Source of the DNA: Oscillatoriales cyanobacterium CG2_30_40_61
GTDB taxonomy: Bacteria; Cyanobacteriota; Cyanobacteriia; Cyanobacteriales; Microcoleaceae
Assembly (NCBI GenBank): GCA_001873365.1
Contig: MNYZ01000099.1
Location: 1 to 64,000, forward strand
DNA length: 64,000 nt
Direction of reading: 5' to 3'
In this document: positions 1 to 10,176 of the stretch, one piece after another
Numbering within the stretch: position 1 is the stretch's first letter
Layout: each line of letters starts with the position of its first letter
Notes under the pieces: model-generated
Database searches by the model: none
What the model was told of the DNA's origin: nothing
Seen by the model: only the letters and a program-made list of their open reading frames with translations
Made by a program: the position numbers and the translations under genes

Positions 1-130
1 CAGGGGAGGCAGGGGAGGCAGGGGGGGCAGGGGGAGCACCGGGAGGGAAACTTCTGCTATTACCCATTACCCATTACCCATTACCCATTACCCATTACCC
101 ATTCGTAATTCGTAATTCGTAATTATTGAA
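1..130. repeat. G-rich minisatellite and heptamer tandem repeats after ftsY
   Basis: The first 48 bases are imperfect units related to GGGAGGCAG and GGGAGCACC. Then come several copies of the heptamer CCCATTA and of ATTCGTA. The block ends just before the ftsY stop codon. It is a typical cyanobacterial STRR (short tandemly repeated repetitive) block with no coding potential. The same units recur at 1737-1905 and, for the 9-mer, inside ftsY. Confidence 0.85.
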
Positions 131-1726
131 CTAGCCACTGAGGAGGGCTTCGATAAACTCGTAGCTGGAAAAGGGGCGTAAATCTTCGATACTTTCCCCA
201 ACTCCGATAAATCGAATCGGTAAGCCGAGTTGCTGGACAATAGCTAGGGCAACACCACCTTTAGCAGTTCCATCGAGTTTTGTCAAGACCACTCCACTTA
301 ATTGAGCCACTTCGGAAAAAACTTCGGCTTGGCGTAAACCGTTTTGACCCAGGGTAGAATCCAATACTAACAAAGATTGGATTTTAGCGGATGGAGCGCG
401 CTTATCAATGACTCGACGAATTTTATTGAGTTCCTCCATTAAATTCTTTTTATTTTGCAAGCGCCCGGCTGTATCAATAATTAACAATTCCGTATTTCGA
501 GATCGGGCTGCTTCGATCGCATCATAAACCACCGCCGCCGGATCGGTATTTTTTCCGGGGTTAGCCACGACTTCTACACCCGTGCGTTCTCCCCAGACCT
601 TCACCTGATCAACGGCCGCCGCCCGAAAGGTGTCTCCGGCTGCGATTAAACACCGATAACCGGATTTTTGGGCTAAATGGGCAATTTTGCCAATTGTAGT
701 GGTTTTACCCGCCCCATTAACTCCGGTGACTAACCAAATATTTAGGGTATCTTTTTCCGGTGCAAAGTTAATCGGATAACCTTGGGAAAAGGGTTCTTCT
801 AAAATTTCCCTTAAGATTTGTTTCAGATAGGCGATCGCCTGTTCTGGAGGTAGGGCCTCTTGACGGAGTTTGTCTTGTAAGGCTGCAATCACGCGATCGG
901 TGGCTGCAACCCCCACATCCGCCTGTAATAGCATAGACTCAATTTCATCAACGGCCTGTTGATTTAATGGCCCCTGACCGACAATGGCCTTTAATTGGTT
1001 AAGTAAGTTGCGCCGCGTCCGTCCTAGGGCTTTCCAGAGTTTCTGTAACCAGGTAATTTCTTCTAAGGCCACTTGATCGGGACGGCGACCTTGATCGGCT
1101 AAGACTTGAGCCGACCACATAAAGACCTCATCAAACACCATTCCCGCTTCTCCAGAGGCACTTTCGCTGGTTTCGGGTTCCGGTTCAATGGCGGTTTCTT
1201 TCAGACGTTCTAGGCGGGTCTGGCGTTCTGTGGTTGATGCGGCCCAAAAGGGGGCAGGGGGAGTAGGGAGAGCACCGGAGGCAGGGGGAGCAGGGGGAGC
1301 ACCGGAGGCACCGGGAGCACCGGGAGCACCGGGAGCACCGGGAGCACCGGGAGCACCGGGAGCAGGGGGAATAGACTCTAAAACAGCTTCGGGTTCTGGT
1401 TCTGTCTCCTCAACGGCAATGGTTTCTACAGGGGTTTCAACAGCCGTTTCTAGTTCTTGAGTTTCTTGGGTTAAAACCGTCTGTTCAACTTCTAGTTCAA
1501 CTTCCGGTTCAACTTCTGGTTCCAGTTGCTGTTGTTTCTGAATATTTTTATAAGCCGCTTTTGCCCACTGTAAATAATCCTCAGAAATTTGAGGTTTTTC
1601 TTCAGAAATATCAGCCGTTTCCGCAGGTTGTTCTACCTGGAGAGGTTCGGATTTAACCTCCGTTTCCGGTTCTTGATTCTGATCGTTTTTTTCATTAAAT
1701 TGACGACGAAACCAGTTGAATACCAT
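131..1726 (-). CDS. ftsY: Signal recognition particle receptor FtsY
   Basis: FtsY is the membrane-associated GTPase that docks SRP-ribosome complexes at the translocon. The C-terminal NG domain is complete: a helical N domain at about residues 225-320, the P-loop [10 protein letters not shown] with Lys341, then [12 protein letters not shown] and the guanine-specificity TKLDG motif near the end. The first 215 residues form an acidic, Glu/Pro-rich A domain, as in many FtsY proteins. Unusually, residues 119-160 are a Gly-Ala-Pro low-complexity tract encoded by a 9-bp minisatellite that also occurs in both flanking intergenic regions. The gene follows DUF502 and nusB on the same strand. The product is secure; the tract is probably length-variable between strains (inference). 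Confidence 0.97.
   Translation of the reverse strand: MVFNWFRRQFNEKNDQNQEPETEVKSEPLQVEQPAETADISEEKPQISEDYLQWAKAAYKNIQKQQQLEPEVEPEVELEVEQTVLTQETQELETAVETPVETIAVEETEPEPEAVLESIPPAPGAPGAPGAPGAPGAPGASGAPPAPPASGALPTPPAPFWAASTTERQTRLERLKETAIEPEPETSESASGEAGMVFDEVFMWSAQVLADQGRRPDQVALEEITWLQKLWKALGRTRRNLLNQLKAIVGQGPLNQQAVDEIESMLLQADVGVAATDRVIAALQDKLRQEALPPEQAIAYLKQILREILEEPFSQGYPINFAPEKDTLNIWLVTGVNGAGKTTTIGKIAHLAQKSGYRCLIAAGDTFRAAAVDQVKVWGERTGVEVVANPGKNTDPAAVVYDAIEAARSRNTELLIIDTAGRLQNKKNLMEELNKIRRVIDKRAPSAKIQSLLVLDSTLGQNGLRQAEVFSEVAQLSGVVLTKLDGTAKGGVALAIVQQLGLPIRFIGVGESIEDLRPFSSYEFIEALLSG
1246..1372 (-). repeat. In-frame 9-bp minisatellite inside ftsY
   Basis: The plus strand shows tandem GGGAGCACC units, at least five of them exact, flanked by degenerate GGGGGAGCA units. 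Read on the minus strand, the 9-bp period keeps frame and encodes Gly-Ala-Pro triplets. The same unit occurs outside the gene at about 36-46 and 1753-1803. Confidence 0.9.
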
Positions 1727-1736
1727 AGTTTTTTTT

Positions 1737-1905
1737 AATATTAGTTATTAGGAGAGCACCGGGAGCACCGGGGAGCACCGGGAGGCAGGGGGAGCACCGG
1801 GAGGTAAACTTTTTTTATTACCCATTCGTAATTCGTAATTCGTAATTCGTAATTCGTAATTCGTAATTCGTAATTACCCATTACCCATTACCCATTACCC
1901 ATTAC
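1737..1905. repeat. Minisatellite and heptamer block between nusB and ftsY
   Basis: The block holds GGGAGCACC-type units (about 1753-1803), then about seven ATTCGTA heptamers and about five CCCATTA heptamers. The heptamers run into the 3' end of nusB, so the nusB stop and last codons lie inside the repeat. The minisatellite begins about 25 bp upstream of the ftsY start, so it lies in the ftsY leader if the two genes are co-transcribed. Confidence 0.85.
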
Positions 1906-2526
1906 CTGTTCGTCGGCTTTTAATTTATCGACAAATCGACGGAGAACGCCATTAACGAAGCGATAACTTTCTTCATCGCTGTAACGTTTTGCGAGTTCAA
2001 TGGCTTCATTAATTGCTACTTGTTCTTTTAAGTCTAAATACATTAATTCGGCAACGGCAATGCGGAGAATATCGCGATCAATTCGGGGAAGTCGGTTGAG
2101 TTGCCAATCCACTAATACATCGATTAATAACTGATCAATTTCCGCTTTATGGATATTGACTTGGATGAGAATATCAAGGGCATAATTACAGACTTCTTTT
2201 TGATTGGCTAATTGTACCAATTCCGGTAATTCAATAGCGGTACTCAAGCGATTAATCGCCCCTTGAACTAATTCAATGGCTTCATAAACCATTGTCCTAG
2301 AACTTTGTAAATCACTCGCCCGAATTTGGCTACTCAAAAGGCGATCGCTACTGCGTTGTAATTCAGTAGCTGCTGTTTCTAAGGACTCTTGACCTTCAGT
2401 GGTTAACGTCCTGACAGCGGCAATTAAAACATCATGTAATTCTTGAGATTCTAGGCGTTCGGAAGTCGCAGGAAGTTGACTAATTCCCAGTAAAGCGAGT
2501 TCACGAGCAATACGACGGGCTTGCAT
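1888..2526 (-). CDS. nusB: Transcription antitermination factor NusB
   Basis: NusB binds boxA RNA with NusE (S10) and supports antitermination of rRNA operons. The all-helical NusB fold is recognisable in the C-terminal 130 residues: the [18 protein letters not shown] segment, followed by [26 protein letters not shown]. At 212 residues it is longer than enterobacterial NusB (about 139) because of an N-terminal helical extension, as in other cyanobacteria. It starts 32 bp after the DUF502 gene stop on the same strand. The last six residues, QVMGNG, and the stop codon are encoded by the GGGTAAT heptamer repeat, so the original C-terminus was probably rewritten by repeat expansion. Confidence 0.93.
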   Translation of the reverse strand: MQARRIARELALLGISQLPATSERLESQELHDVLIAAVRTLTTEGQESLETAATELQRSSDRLLSSQIRASDLQSSRTMVYEAIELVQGAINRLSTAIELPELVQLANQKEVCNYALDILIQVNIHKAEIDQLLIDVLVDWQLNRLPRIDRDILRIAVAELMYLDLKEQVAINEAIELAKRYSDEESYRFVNGVLRRFVDKLKADEQVMGNG

Positions 2527-2558
2527 AAGTTTAACAATAAAGAATAAAGTTTGTCCCT

Positions 2559-3308
2559 TTAATTTTCGCCGACCCCAATTCCCTCATCTTCTAGGACAAT
2601 AGCTGGAATTATATTTTCTCCCTTAACCATAGATTCTAATGGGAGTTTAGGTTTAGGGATCAGGGCTTTCACCGTCGTTGAAGACGTTGTATTAACAATT
2701 CCACCGGACACGATAATTTTAAACGCATCTTCTACCGAGAGGGTCAGGTTGATCACCTCGTGCTGTGGAACAATAGCATACCATCCACTGGTAGGGTTCG
2801 GAGTAGTGGGAATAAATACACTGACCATTTCCTCAGACAATTTAGACTGCATATCATCGCTTACCAACCCAGTAACAAAAGCCAGTGACCAAAGACCTCG
2901 ACGGGGATATTCAACTAAGACCACACGACTAAATTTATCGTTAGAATCTCGTAAAAGGGTTTCTAAAAGTTGTTTCAGGGTTTTGTAAACCGAACCCGCT
3001 AAGGGAATAGCTTGTAAGATTTTTTCACCAAAGCCCAAAAGCCATTGTCCCGCGATATTACGGGCCATAAAACCAATAAATAAAATCCCTAACAGGGGTA
3101 CAGCTAAACCGACCAAAACGTTGAGCAGGTTAACTAAAATTGGATGCAAACCATCAAAGGGATTAATTTGCTTAGGAATACGGGTTAGAAACTCAATCAC
3201 GGAACTGGAGATGGTGATAGTCAACCAGATTGTGGTTGCTAGGGGAATCACGACCAACAGACCTGCAATTAAGTCATTTTTCAAGTCATGCTTTAAGCGT
3301 TGGAACAC
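2559..3308 (-). CDS. DUF502 family membrane protein
   Basis: This 249-residue protein has two membrane segments (about residues 14-38 and 58-85) and then a soluble domain. [17 protein letters not shown] is a hallmark segment of the DUF502 family. The family is widespread in bacteria and plants; plant members are LIKE-COV proteins tied to vascular patterning. No biochemical role is established in bacteria. It is upstream of nusB with a 32-bp gap, so the two are probably co-transcribed. The C-terminal tail is acidic and low-complexity. The family call is firm; function is unknown. Confidence 0.88.
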   Translation of the reverse strand: MFQRLKHDLKNDLIAGLLVVIPLATTIWLTITISSSVIEFLTRIPKQINPFDGLHPILVNLLNVLVGLAVPLLGILFIGFMARNIAGQWLLGFGEKILQAIPLAGSVYKTLKQLLETLLRDSNDKFSRVVLVEYPRRGLWSLAFVTGLVSDDMQSKLSEEMVSVFIPTTPNPTSGWYAIVPQHEVINLTLSVEDAFKIIVSGGIVNTTSSTTVKALIPKPKLPLESMVKGENIIPAIVLEDEGIGVGEN

Positions 3309-3380
3309 AGAGCGTCCAGTCTCCTCTTTTTTTGGTGTTTCTCTTTTCTATTATCAACGATTATCTGTCTTTGCAGCGAT

Positions 3381-6300
3381 CTATTTACCAAAGGTTAACT
3401 GTCGAATCTGTTGAAATTGAAAATCCCTGGCTAAAGATCTCAAACTCGTGGCTAAAGATTGATGTTCGGGGGGGATTTGTTGGACTAAATGCAGAACTTC
3501 TTCTTCATCACAGAGGAGACAGGCTTCCTGTAGGGCGATAATCCATTCCTTCGCCATCACTAACAGACTATCGGAGGTTAGGGGCGGGTTAACTGAAGAT
3601 GAGAGAATAGAGGACTGGGAGACGGAAGGGGTGGAGTCCGCATAGACATATTTTAATTTCAAATATTCGGCCATTTTACTAAATAGTTCATCTTCTTGGA
3701 AGGGTTTACTCAAGTAGTCATTACATCCGGCCGATAAAGCTAAGTTGCGATCGCTTTTGGAAGCATAGGCGGTTAAGGCAATAATAACGGTATTTTCACC
3801 ATCTAAACTCGCGCGAATTCGTTGAGTGGCTTCATAACCATTCATAATCGGCATTCTAATATCCATCCAAATCAAATGGGGCCGCCATTCTTCCCATAAA
3901 TGGAGGGCTTCTTGTCCATTTTCAGCCTCTTTCACCTGTAGGCCAATTTGAGTTAATAATTTAATCATCAATTGTCGATTTTCGGGTTGATCATCTACTA
4001 CTAAAATTTTATATTCGGGTTGACCCGGGACTAAACTCAAGACCTGGCGACTAATTTCTAGGGATTGAATTGGGCTTCCCTGGCTGACTAATACCGGAAT
4101 TTCAAACCAAAAGATACTCCCAACACCTAGGGTACTTTTAACTCCCAAATCTCCCCCCATTAACTCAACAAATTTCCGAGTAATGGTCAGTCCTAAACCC
4201 GTTCCTTCGAGGGCTTTTTTCCCCGATTGACTTTGAATAAAAGCATCAAAAACATTATTTAATTCTGCCTCAGCAATTCCCGCTCCCGTATCTTCTACCT
4301 CAAATTTCAGGGTTAGGTATTGACCTTGACCGTTGAGGAGTGGGGGTTGGCTATTTACTATTGACTTTTGAACTTTAGGGATTGAAGGTTCTCCCTCACT
4401 CCCTAGAGATACAGTTAAAATCACACTTCCTTTCTGGGTAAATTTAATCGCATTTCCTAAAATATTAATTAAAATTTGTCGAAGTTTATTCGAGTCTGTA
4501 ATAATATATTGAGGAACATCTGGTTGCAGATTGAGACAAAATTTTAATCCTTTTGTTTCTACCCGTAAACGGAACATTTCCCAGATGGATAAAATCAAAT
4601 AATTCAGATCAAAGGTACTTTCGTCAACGGTCATCCGTCCAGCTTCTATTTTAGATAAATCCAAAACATTATTAATTAAATGGAGCAGATAATCACCACT
4701 ACGGCGAATAATTTCTAAATTTTCTTGTTGATAGGCGGGAAGGGCGGAATCATGGCTCATTAATTGAGCAAATCCTAGAATTGCATTTAAGGGAGTTCTT
4801 AACTCATGACTCATATTAGCAATAAAAATACTTTTGGCTTTATTAGCAACTTCTGCGGATTCTTTCGCTGTTTGGAGTTCTAATTCCACTTGTTTGCGAT
4901 CGCTAATATCTAAAGCTGTTCCAAACAGTTGTACAATATTTCCTTGTTCATCTCTGACCCCTTCTCCCCGAACTTCTAAATACCGAATTGAACCATCTGT
5001 GCGAATAATTTTATAATCTAGTTCAAAGGAAACTCCGGTTTTAATTGCTTGTTTAATATGATATTCAATCTGGCGAAGATCTTCGGGATGAACATACTGT
5101 AAATACTCCACATAACTCGATTCAGTCTGGGATTGTTCTAAACCAAAAATTCTTAACATTTCCTCTGACCAAATCATTTTTTGAGTGGCGACATCAAATT
5201 TCCAATTACCAATATGAGCAATCCGTTGAGCTTCTACTAATGCTTCTTCACTTTGTCGTAATTTTTCTTCAGCAATTTTTAGTTCGGTTAAATTTCTAAT
5301 ACTAATTACCACCCCAGAAATATTCTGATTCAGTTCATAATAAGGGGCGTAGGTAATACTCAAAAATTGATGGTCTAGGGATGGTAAATCTGACCAACAA
5401 TGATAATGAATAACCTCTCCTGCTAAACACCTTTCCAAGTTAGGTTTCATCACCTGTTCAAATTGGTCTTGACCGACAAAATCCATCACCGGACGACCGA
5501 TTAATGCTTCCAAAACTTGATGATAAAGACTCAAATAAGCCGGGTTAGCTAACTGATAGGTATAGTTACGATTAATCAAACAAATTTTATCCGTTGTCGC
5601 CGCCACAATTCTTTCGTAACGGCGTAAAGATTCCTCCGTGCGTTTACGTTCACTAATATCTTCACAAATTCCCATGGCGGCAATAATTTGACCTTGGGAA
5701 TTTCTAACTAAAGCTGTAGATAAACTAATATCTACTAAAGATCCGTCTTTTCGTAGACGTTTTGTTTCCACTTGGCTCAAGGTATTAGCTGAAAAAGTAT
5801 TTTCAACTATTTGTTGAAATTCCTGTTGAGCATCTTGAGGAATCATCGGTAATTTTTGACCGATTACTTCATGGAAACTCCAACCAAAAATCCTTTCAGC
5901 CGCCGGATTCCAAACTAATATATTACCATGATGATCAATAACATCAATCGCCACGGGGGCGGCTTGAATGGTGGCTTGTAATAGGTCATTAATCGCTTGT
6001 AATGTGGCTTCAGTTTGTTTACGTTCTGTGATATCTTGATAAACTGTTAAAAATAGTTCTCCCCATTCATCCGCTAATAATACGGTTGAAACTAATAGGG
6101 TTTTTGTTTGTCCTAATTTAGTAATAATAGTGGTTTCAATATTATGTAATGAGCCTTCATGGATTACCTGTTGTAATCGTTCCCCAGCCTGTTGATAAGC
6201 TAGACTATCAGGATAAAGTAAGCGCATAAAATCCGGATGATTTTGAGTATCTTCTACACCATATCCAGTGATTCTTTCCATTTGGGAATTAAAGATTAAA

Positions 6301-8243
6301 AATTTGCCTTGGGTATTGCTCAAGGTAATCCCATTTCCAATAGTTTCAATTACTGTTTGTAAGCGTCTTTGGGTAATTTTTAGTTCAGATTCAGCTTTTT
6401 TACGCTCATTAATATCGACCCAATATCCGACAATTTCTAAAGGTTTACCTTTGGGATCTCTAACTAACTGCATTTGCATATCTAACCAATGATAGGTATA
6501 ATCAGCGTGTAAAAATCTATATTCATAATTAAAGAAATCTCGCTTTAAAATCTGCTTTAATCCAGAACGGAATAGTTGAATATCTTCCGGGTGAACATGA
6601 TGCAACCAAAAACCAGGATTTCTGAGAAATTCCTGAGCGGAATAACCCAATAAACGATAAACATTATCACTAATAAAAGTAATTTCATAATCTCCATCCC
6701 ATTGACAACTAAAAATTACCACGGGACTCACGGTTAATAAATATTGCAACCGTTCACTAACAGACCGTAATTCTAATTCTACGCGCTTACGTTCGGTAAT
6801 ATCTAATAACACCCCACCCACTCCAGATGCACCACTTTTAATATTAGTAGATAGGGGAAAAAAGGAGGCCATCCAATAACTCCTAATTCCGGGTTGTACA
6901 TATTCTCCACTAATTTCTAAATCCAGAATCGGGTTGCCTTTATTTAATACTTCATCACAAACAAATTCTAAAATCGCTGTATATTCATAAAAAACATTCT
7001 GAATTGATTGCCCAATATGATCCTTGGGAGAAATTTTGTGCATTTGGGCGATCGCATTGTTAATTTTGATGATTTTTTTTTGATCATCTAAAATCAATAA
7101 TCCGGCGGGAGCACAAGCAAAAAAAGCATCTAACCAGGATTCTCGTTGCGCTAATTCTCGCTGCAAAGTTTGGTGTTCTGTAATATCTCGTCCCTCAGCA
7201 ATTAAAAGTTTTACTTTTCCCTCTTCATCTAATAAAGGACGTAGAGAAAAATCAATGGTTTTAATTTGATTATCTTGACCTAACATATCAATTTCATAGC
7301 GAATAAATTCTCCTTGAGTAGCCCGATTAATTGCATCTTTGAGCTGGGCTTGGGACTGGGGAGAAATCGGCCACCATTTCCCTTCCCAAAAAGGTTTATC
7401 CACAACCTCTTGCAGTTGTAAACCGGAAAAATCTAAGGCAGTTTGATTAATTTCTAAGGTCAGTCCTGCACAGGTTAATAGTCCCATGAATTGAAAGGTT
7501 TGATTAAAAATCCCTCGGAAACGGGCTTCACTGTCTCTCAGGGCGGCTTCTACCTGTTTACGGTCGGTAATTTCAGCGACAACAACTCCCAGGGCTATGG
7601 GTTTTTGAGCTTGTGAATTGATCGGAAAATAAGAGACTAACCAAGTGCGATGAATACCGGGTTGTTTGGGGGTTGCTCCAGAAATTTCAACGGCAAGAAT
7701 TGTGTTTCCAGTATTCAAAACTTCTTGGAATATTTTTTGTTGTTGAATGGCGATTTCAGGTACGATATCCCAGGGAGTTTTACCAATATGATCGGCTACG
7801 GAAACCCCATTTATATCGGCGAGGGCTTGATTAATAAAAGTATATTTGAGTTGGGTATCCAGAATCGTCATCCCTACGGGCGCACTGGTAATAAAGGCAT
7901 CTAATAATTGTTGTTTTTGGAGTAATTCTGCTTCGAGTTGTTGGCGATCGCTAAGATCTTGCTCAATTTCAGAAACTCCGATCAATTCTCTGGGAGAGGA
8001 TTTAATTTTAATCCAAATATCATAACCATAAACTAATAAAATTAATCCACTTAAAATTAAACTAATCAGATGGTGAATTATAGGGATAGGAAGATAATCA
8101 GTAAAAATCCATTTACTGATACCAGTGACTAAAACTATAAATCCTAACCCAAATATCAATAAATTTATCCGCGCAGAAAAACCGTTAATATATCCTAAAT
8201 ATGGAGTAGGATTTGATGAAAATGACCTTTTATTACCGATCAT
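3381..8243 (-). CDS. Multi-PAS hybrid sensor histidine kinase
   Basis: A 1620-residue hybrid kinase. Two membrane helices at about residues 27-74 anchor it with almost no periplasmic loop, so it probably senses cytoplasmic or membrane-borne signals. Eight consecutive PAS/PAC units follow (about 95-1120), most ending in a DIxERK-type linker. Next are HisKA with [14 protein letters not shown] (His1146), a HATPase domain with the [11 protein letters not shown] loop, and a receiver domain with [13 protein letters not shown] (Asp1461) and a KPF lysine motif. The C-terminal 100 residues after the receiver carry no recognised domain. The gene lies 61 bp after the diguanylate cyclase on the same strand, so phosphotransfer between the two is plausible but unproven. 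The ligand cannot be read from sequence. Confidence 0.93.
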   Translation of the reverse strand: MIGNKRSFSSNPTPYLGYINGFSARINLLIFGLGFIVLVTGISKWIFTDYLPIPIIHHLISLILSGLILLVYGYDIWIKIKSSPRELIGVSEIEQDLSDRQQLEAELLQKQQLLDAFITSAPVGMTILDTQLKYTFINQALADINGVSVADHIGKTPWDIVPEIAIQQQKIFQEVLNTGNTILAVEISGATPKQPGIHRTWLVSYFPINSQAQKPIALGVVVAEITDRKQVEAALRDSEARFRGIFNQTFQFMGLLTCAGLTLEINQTALDFSGLQLQEVVDKPFWEGKWWPISPQSQAQLKDAINRATQGEFIRYEIDMLGQDNQIKTIDFSLRPLLDEEGKVKLLIAEGRDITEHQTLQRELAQRESWLDAFFACAPAGLLILDDQKKIIKINNAIAQMHKISPKDHIGQSIQNVFYEYTAILEFVCDEVLNKGNPILDLEISGEYVQPGIRSYWMASFFPLSTNIKSGASGVGGVLLDITERKRVELELRSVSERLQYLLTVSPVVIFSCQWDGDYEITFISDNVYRLLGYSAQEFLRNPGFWLHHVHPEDIQLFRSGLKQILKRDFFNYEYRFLHADYTYHWLDMQMQLVRDPKGKPLEIVGYWVDINERKKAESELKITQRRLQTVIETIGNGITLSNTQGKFLIFNSQMERITGYGVEDTQNHPDFMRLLYPDSLAYQQAGERLQQVIHEGSLHNIETTIITKLGQTKTLLVSTVLLADEWGELFLTVYQDITERKQTEATLQAINDLLQATIQAAPVAIDVIDHHGNILVWNPAAERIFGWSFHEVIGQKLPMIPQDAQQEFQQIVENTFSANTLSQVETKRLRKDGSLVDISLSTALVRNSQGQIIAAMGICEDISERKRTEESLRRYERIVAATTDKICLINRNYTYQLANPAYLSLYHQVLEALIGRPVMDFVGQDQFEQVMKPNLERCLAGEVIHYHCWSDLPSLDHQFLSITYAPYYELNQNISGVVISIRNLTELKIAEEKLRQSEEALVEAQRIAHIGNWKFDVATQKMIWSEEMLRIFGLEQSQTESSYVEYLQYVHPEDLRQIEYHIKQAIKTGVSFELDYKIIRTDGSIRYLEVRGEGVRDEQGNIVQLFGTALDISDRKQVELELQTAKESAEVANKAKSIFIANMSHELRTPLNAILGFAQLMSHDSALPAYQQENLEIIRRSGDYLLHLINNVLDLSKIEAGRMTVDESTFDLNYLILSIWEMFRLRVETKGLKFCLNLQPDVPQYIITDSNKLRQILINILGNAIKFTQKGSVILTVSLGSEGEPSIPKVQKSIVNSQPPLLNGQGQYLTLKFEVEDTGAGIAEAELNNVFDAFIQSQSGKKALEGTGLGLTITRKFVELMGGDLGVKSTLGVGSIFWFEIPVLVSQGSPIQSLEISRQVLSLVPGQPEYKILVVDDQPENRQLMIKLLTQIGLQVKEAENGQEALHLWEEWRPHLIWMDIRMPIMNGYEATQRIRASLDGENTVIIALTAYASKSDRNLALSAGCNDYLSKPFQEDELFSKMAEYLKLKYVYADSTPSVSQSSILSSSVNPPLTSDSLLVMAKEWIIALQEACLLCDEEEVLHLVQQIPPEHQSLATSLRSLARDFQFQQIRQLTFGK

Positions 8244-8304
8244 AATACCTGCCCTTTTTAGTGGATATACCTAGAATAATCTGAATTGAAAAATCTGGTT
8301 AATC

Positions 8305-9816
8305 TTAAAAACAACAAACAATATTTCTGCCTTTATTTTTGGCTTTATATAGAGCTTGATCTGCTCTTTTAATTAATATTTGTGGTTTTTCGTCTACTAA
8401 AGGAATTAAACTACTAACGCCTAAACTCAGGGTTACTACACCTTTTTCTGGAGATTTTTCATGGAATAATTGCAAGTTATAAATGGCTTCTCGAATTTTT
8501 TCCGCGACTTGTAGTGCCCCTGGTAGGGAGGTATTAGGAAGAATCACGACAAATTCTTCTCCTCCATAACGGGCAACTAAATCGGCAGGACGTTTGAGGG
8601 TTTGATTAATAGTTTGGGCAATTTGTTTTAAACAATCATCTCCGGCTAAATGACCATAGGTATCGTTATATAATTTGAAATAATCAATATCAGCTAAAAT
8701 TAGAGAAATGGGCAGTTTTTCCCGTCGGAGTCTGAGCCATTCTTGTTGTAAAATTTGATCAAACCGCCGGCGATTTGCCACCTGGGTTAATCCATCTAAA
8801 TTTGCCAGATTTTCTAATTCTTGATTAGCTTGGTGTAGTTGTTGATAAAGTTGAGATTGTTCGATGGCGATCGCTAATTGATCCGTAACCACTACCGCCA
8901 ATTCTACATCGCTTTCTGACCAAGGAACAGAGTGATGTCTAACAATACTTAAACTTCCCCAAGCATCTCCATTAGAATCCACAGGAATCGGCAACCAAAT
9001 CCTAGAATATTGTTCAACCAAATCCTGATTAAAGGGGTTGATTATGGTTTCGGGATCTTCGACACAAAAAGTCTGCAATAATTTTAAACGTTCTGTTAAT
9101 AAATAACCGGTATTAGACAGTTTGATATTGACTAATTTAGCCAGGTCAGAATTAGGAAAATATTCAACAATTGGTTGCCAAGTTTCGGATTCAGAGAAAT
9201 GTTGAACAATGGCTACCCAATCGGCCTGTAAAAGTTGACCAATTTCTGTCACCGCCGTAGAAAATACCGTTGATATTTCTAAGGAATTACGCATCGCCCG
9301 AATCACTCGGTTTAAGGCTTGTTCCCGTTGATATTGCGATCGTAAAGCCTCTTGAGCCTGTTCCCGTTCTAAAATTTCAAGCTGAAGTTGTTTTTTGTGC
9401 CATTGAATGGTGAGTTGATTTTTTACCCGAGCTAACACTTCTTCGACTTGAAATGGTTTAGTAATATAATCTGAACCTCCCACACTAAATGCTTTAACCT
9501 TATCTAATCCATCACTCAAAGCACTTAAAAAGATAATCGGAATATCCTGAGTTATGATATCCTGTTTTAAGATTTGGCAGACTTGATAACCGGATAAATC
9601 CGGCATCAAAATATCTAATAAGATTAGGTCGGGAGGACTCTTTTTAATCGTCTCCAGAGCCTCGTAACCATTACTAACCGCTCGAACTTTATAGCCGTTA
9701 TCCCGAAGGAGATTGACCAAGAGCCTTAAATTCGCTAGTGTATCATCAATAACTAGCAAATCTGCCCGAGGCGCAAAATTATAAGACACATACATTTGCT
9801 CTAATTCAGCTAACAT
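8305..9816 (-). CDS. Response regulator with GAF and GGDEF domains (diguanylate cyclase)
   Basis: 503 residues in the order REC, coiled linker, GAF, GGDEF. The receiver has DD at 24-25 and the phosphoacceptor Asp68 in LILLDILMPDLSG. A coiled linker (about 140-165) leads to a GAF domain (about 170-320). The catalytic loop GGEEF is intact at 418-422. A product-inhibition RxxD motif (RPAD) lies five residues before it, so this is predicted to be an active, feedback-inhibited c-di-GMP synthase. It is upstream of and co-directional with the 8-PAS kinase, forming a likely two-component c-di-GMP module. Confidence 0.92.
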   Translation of the reverse strand: MLAELEQMYVSYNFAPRADLLVIDDTLANLRLLVNLLRDNGYKVRAVSNGYEALETIKKSPPDLILLDILMPDLSGYQVCQILKQDIITQDIPIIFLSALSDGLDKVKAFSVGGSDYITKPFQVEEVLARVKNQLTIQWHKKQLQLEILEREQAQEALRSQYQREQALNRVIRAMRNSLEISTVFSTAVTEIGQLLQADWVAIVQHFSESETWQPIVEYFPNSDLAKLVNIKLSNTGYLLTERLKLLQTFCVEDPETIINPFNQDLVEQYSRIWLPIPVDSNGDAWGSLSIVRHHSVPWSESDVELAVVVTDQLAIAIEQSQLYQQLHQANQELENLANLDGLTQVANRRRFDQILQQEWLRLRREKLPISLILADIDYFKLYNDTYGHLAGDDCLKQIAQTINQTLKRPADLVARYGGEEFVVILPNTSLPGALQVAEKIREAIYNLQLFHEKSPEKGVVTLSLGVSSLIPLVDEKPQILIKRADQALYKAKNKGRNIVCCF

Positions 9817-10176
9817 AATAAACCTCAGATTAAATAGTTTTTAATCTGCTAGTCTGAGATTACTCCCTATTATACCCCGATCACAGACCTAAGTTTTATT
9901 TATTCTATCTTAATCTGTTCTGAATAGGAGTAAAGTTAATGATTCTGCAAACTTAGACCTAAATAGATCGGGAATGGGGTTAATTACTTCCACTTGTCAA
10001 TGTTGTAACTATCACAAGGAAGAACAACAAATCATTTAATCTTCACAAATCTATTGTTAATGTAAAATCAATATAAAGCAATGATTAAATATTGCCAATT
10101 ATCTGAAACAGAGCTATGATGGTTTTAGGAGTATTATTACTCAAGGTATCTAACAGTTTATTGGGTCAGGAAAAAA
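9817..10176. other. Divergent intergenic region, no gene seen
   Basis: This AT-rich 360-bp region separates the minus-strand diguanylate cyclase from the plus-strand pentapeptide gene and must hold promoters for both. I see no convincing small ORF or RNA hairpin. CAGGA about 6 bp before the downstream TTG is a usable ribosome-binding site. Confidence 0.5.

Noticed and set aside
1188-1460. Plus-strand ORF of 90 residues rich in Gly-Ala-Pro
   Set aside because: It is antisense to ftsY and arises from the same 9-bp repeat having no stops in several frames. It has no ribosome-binding site.
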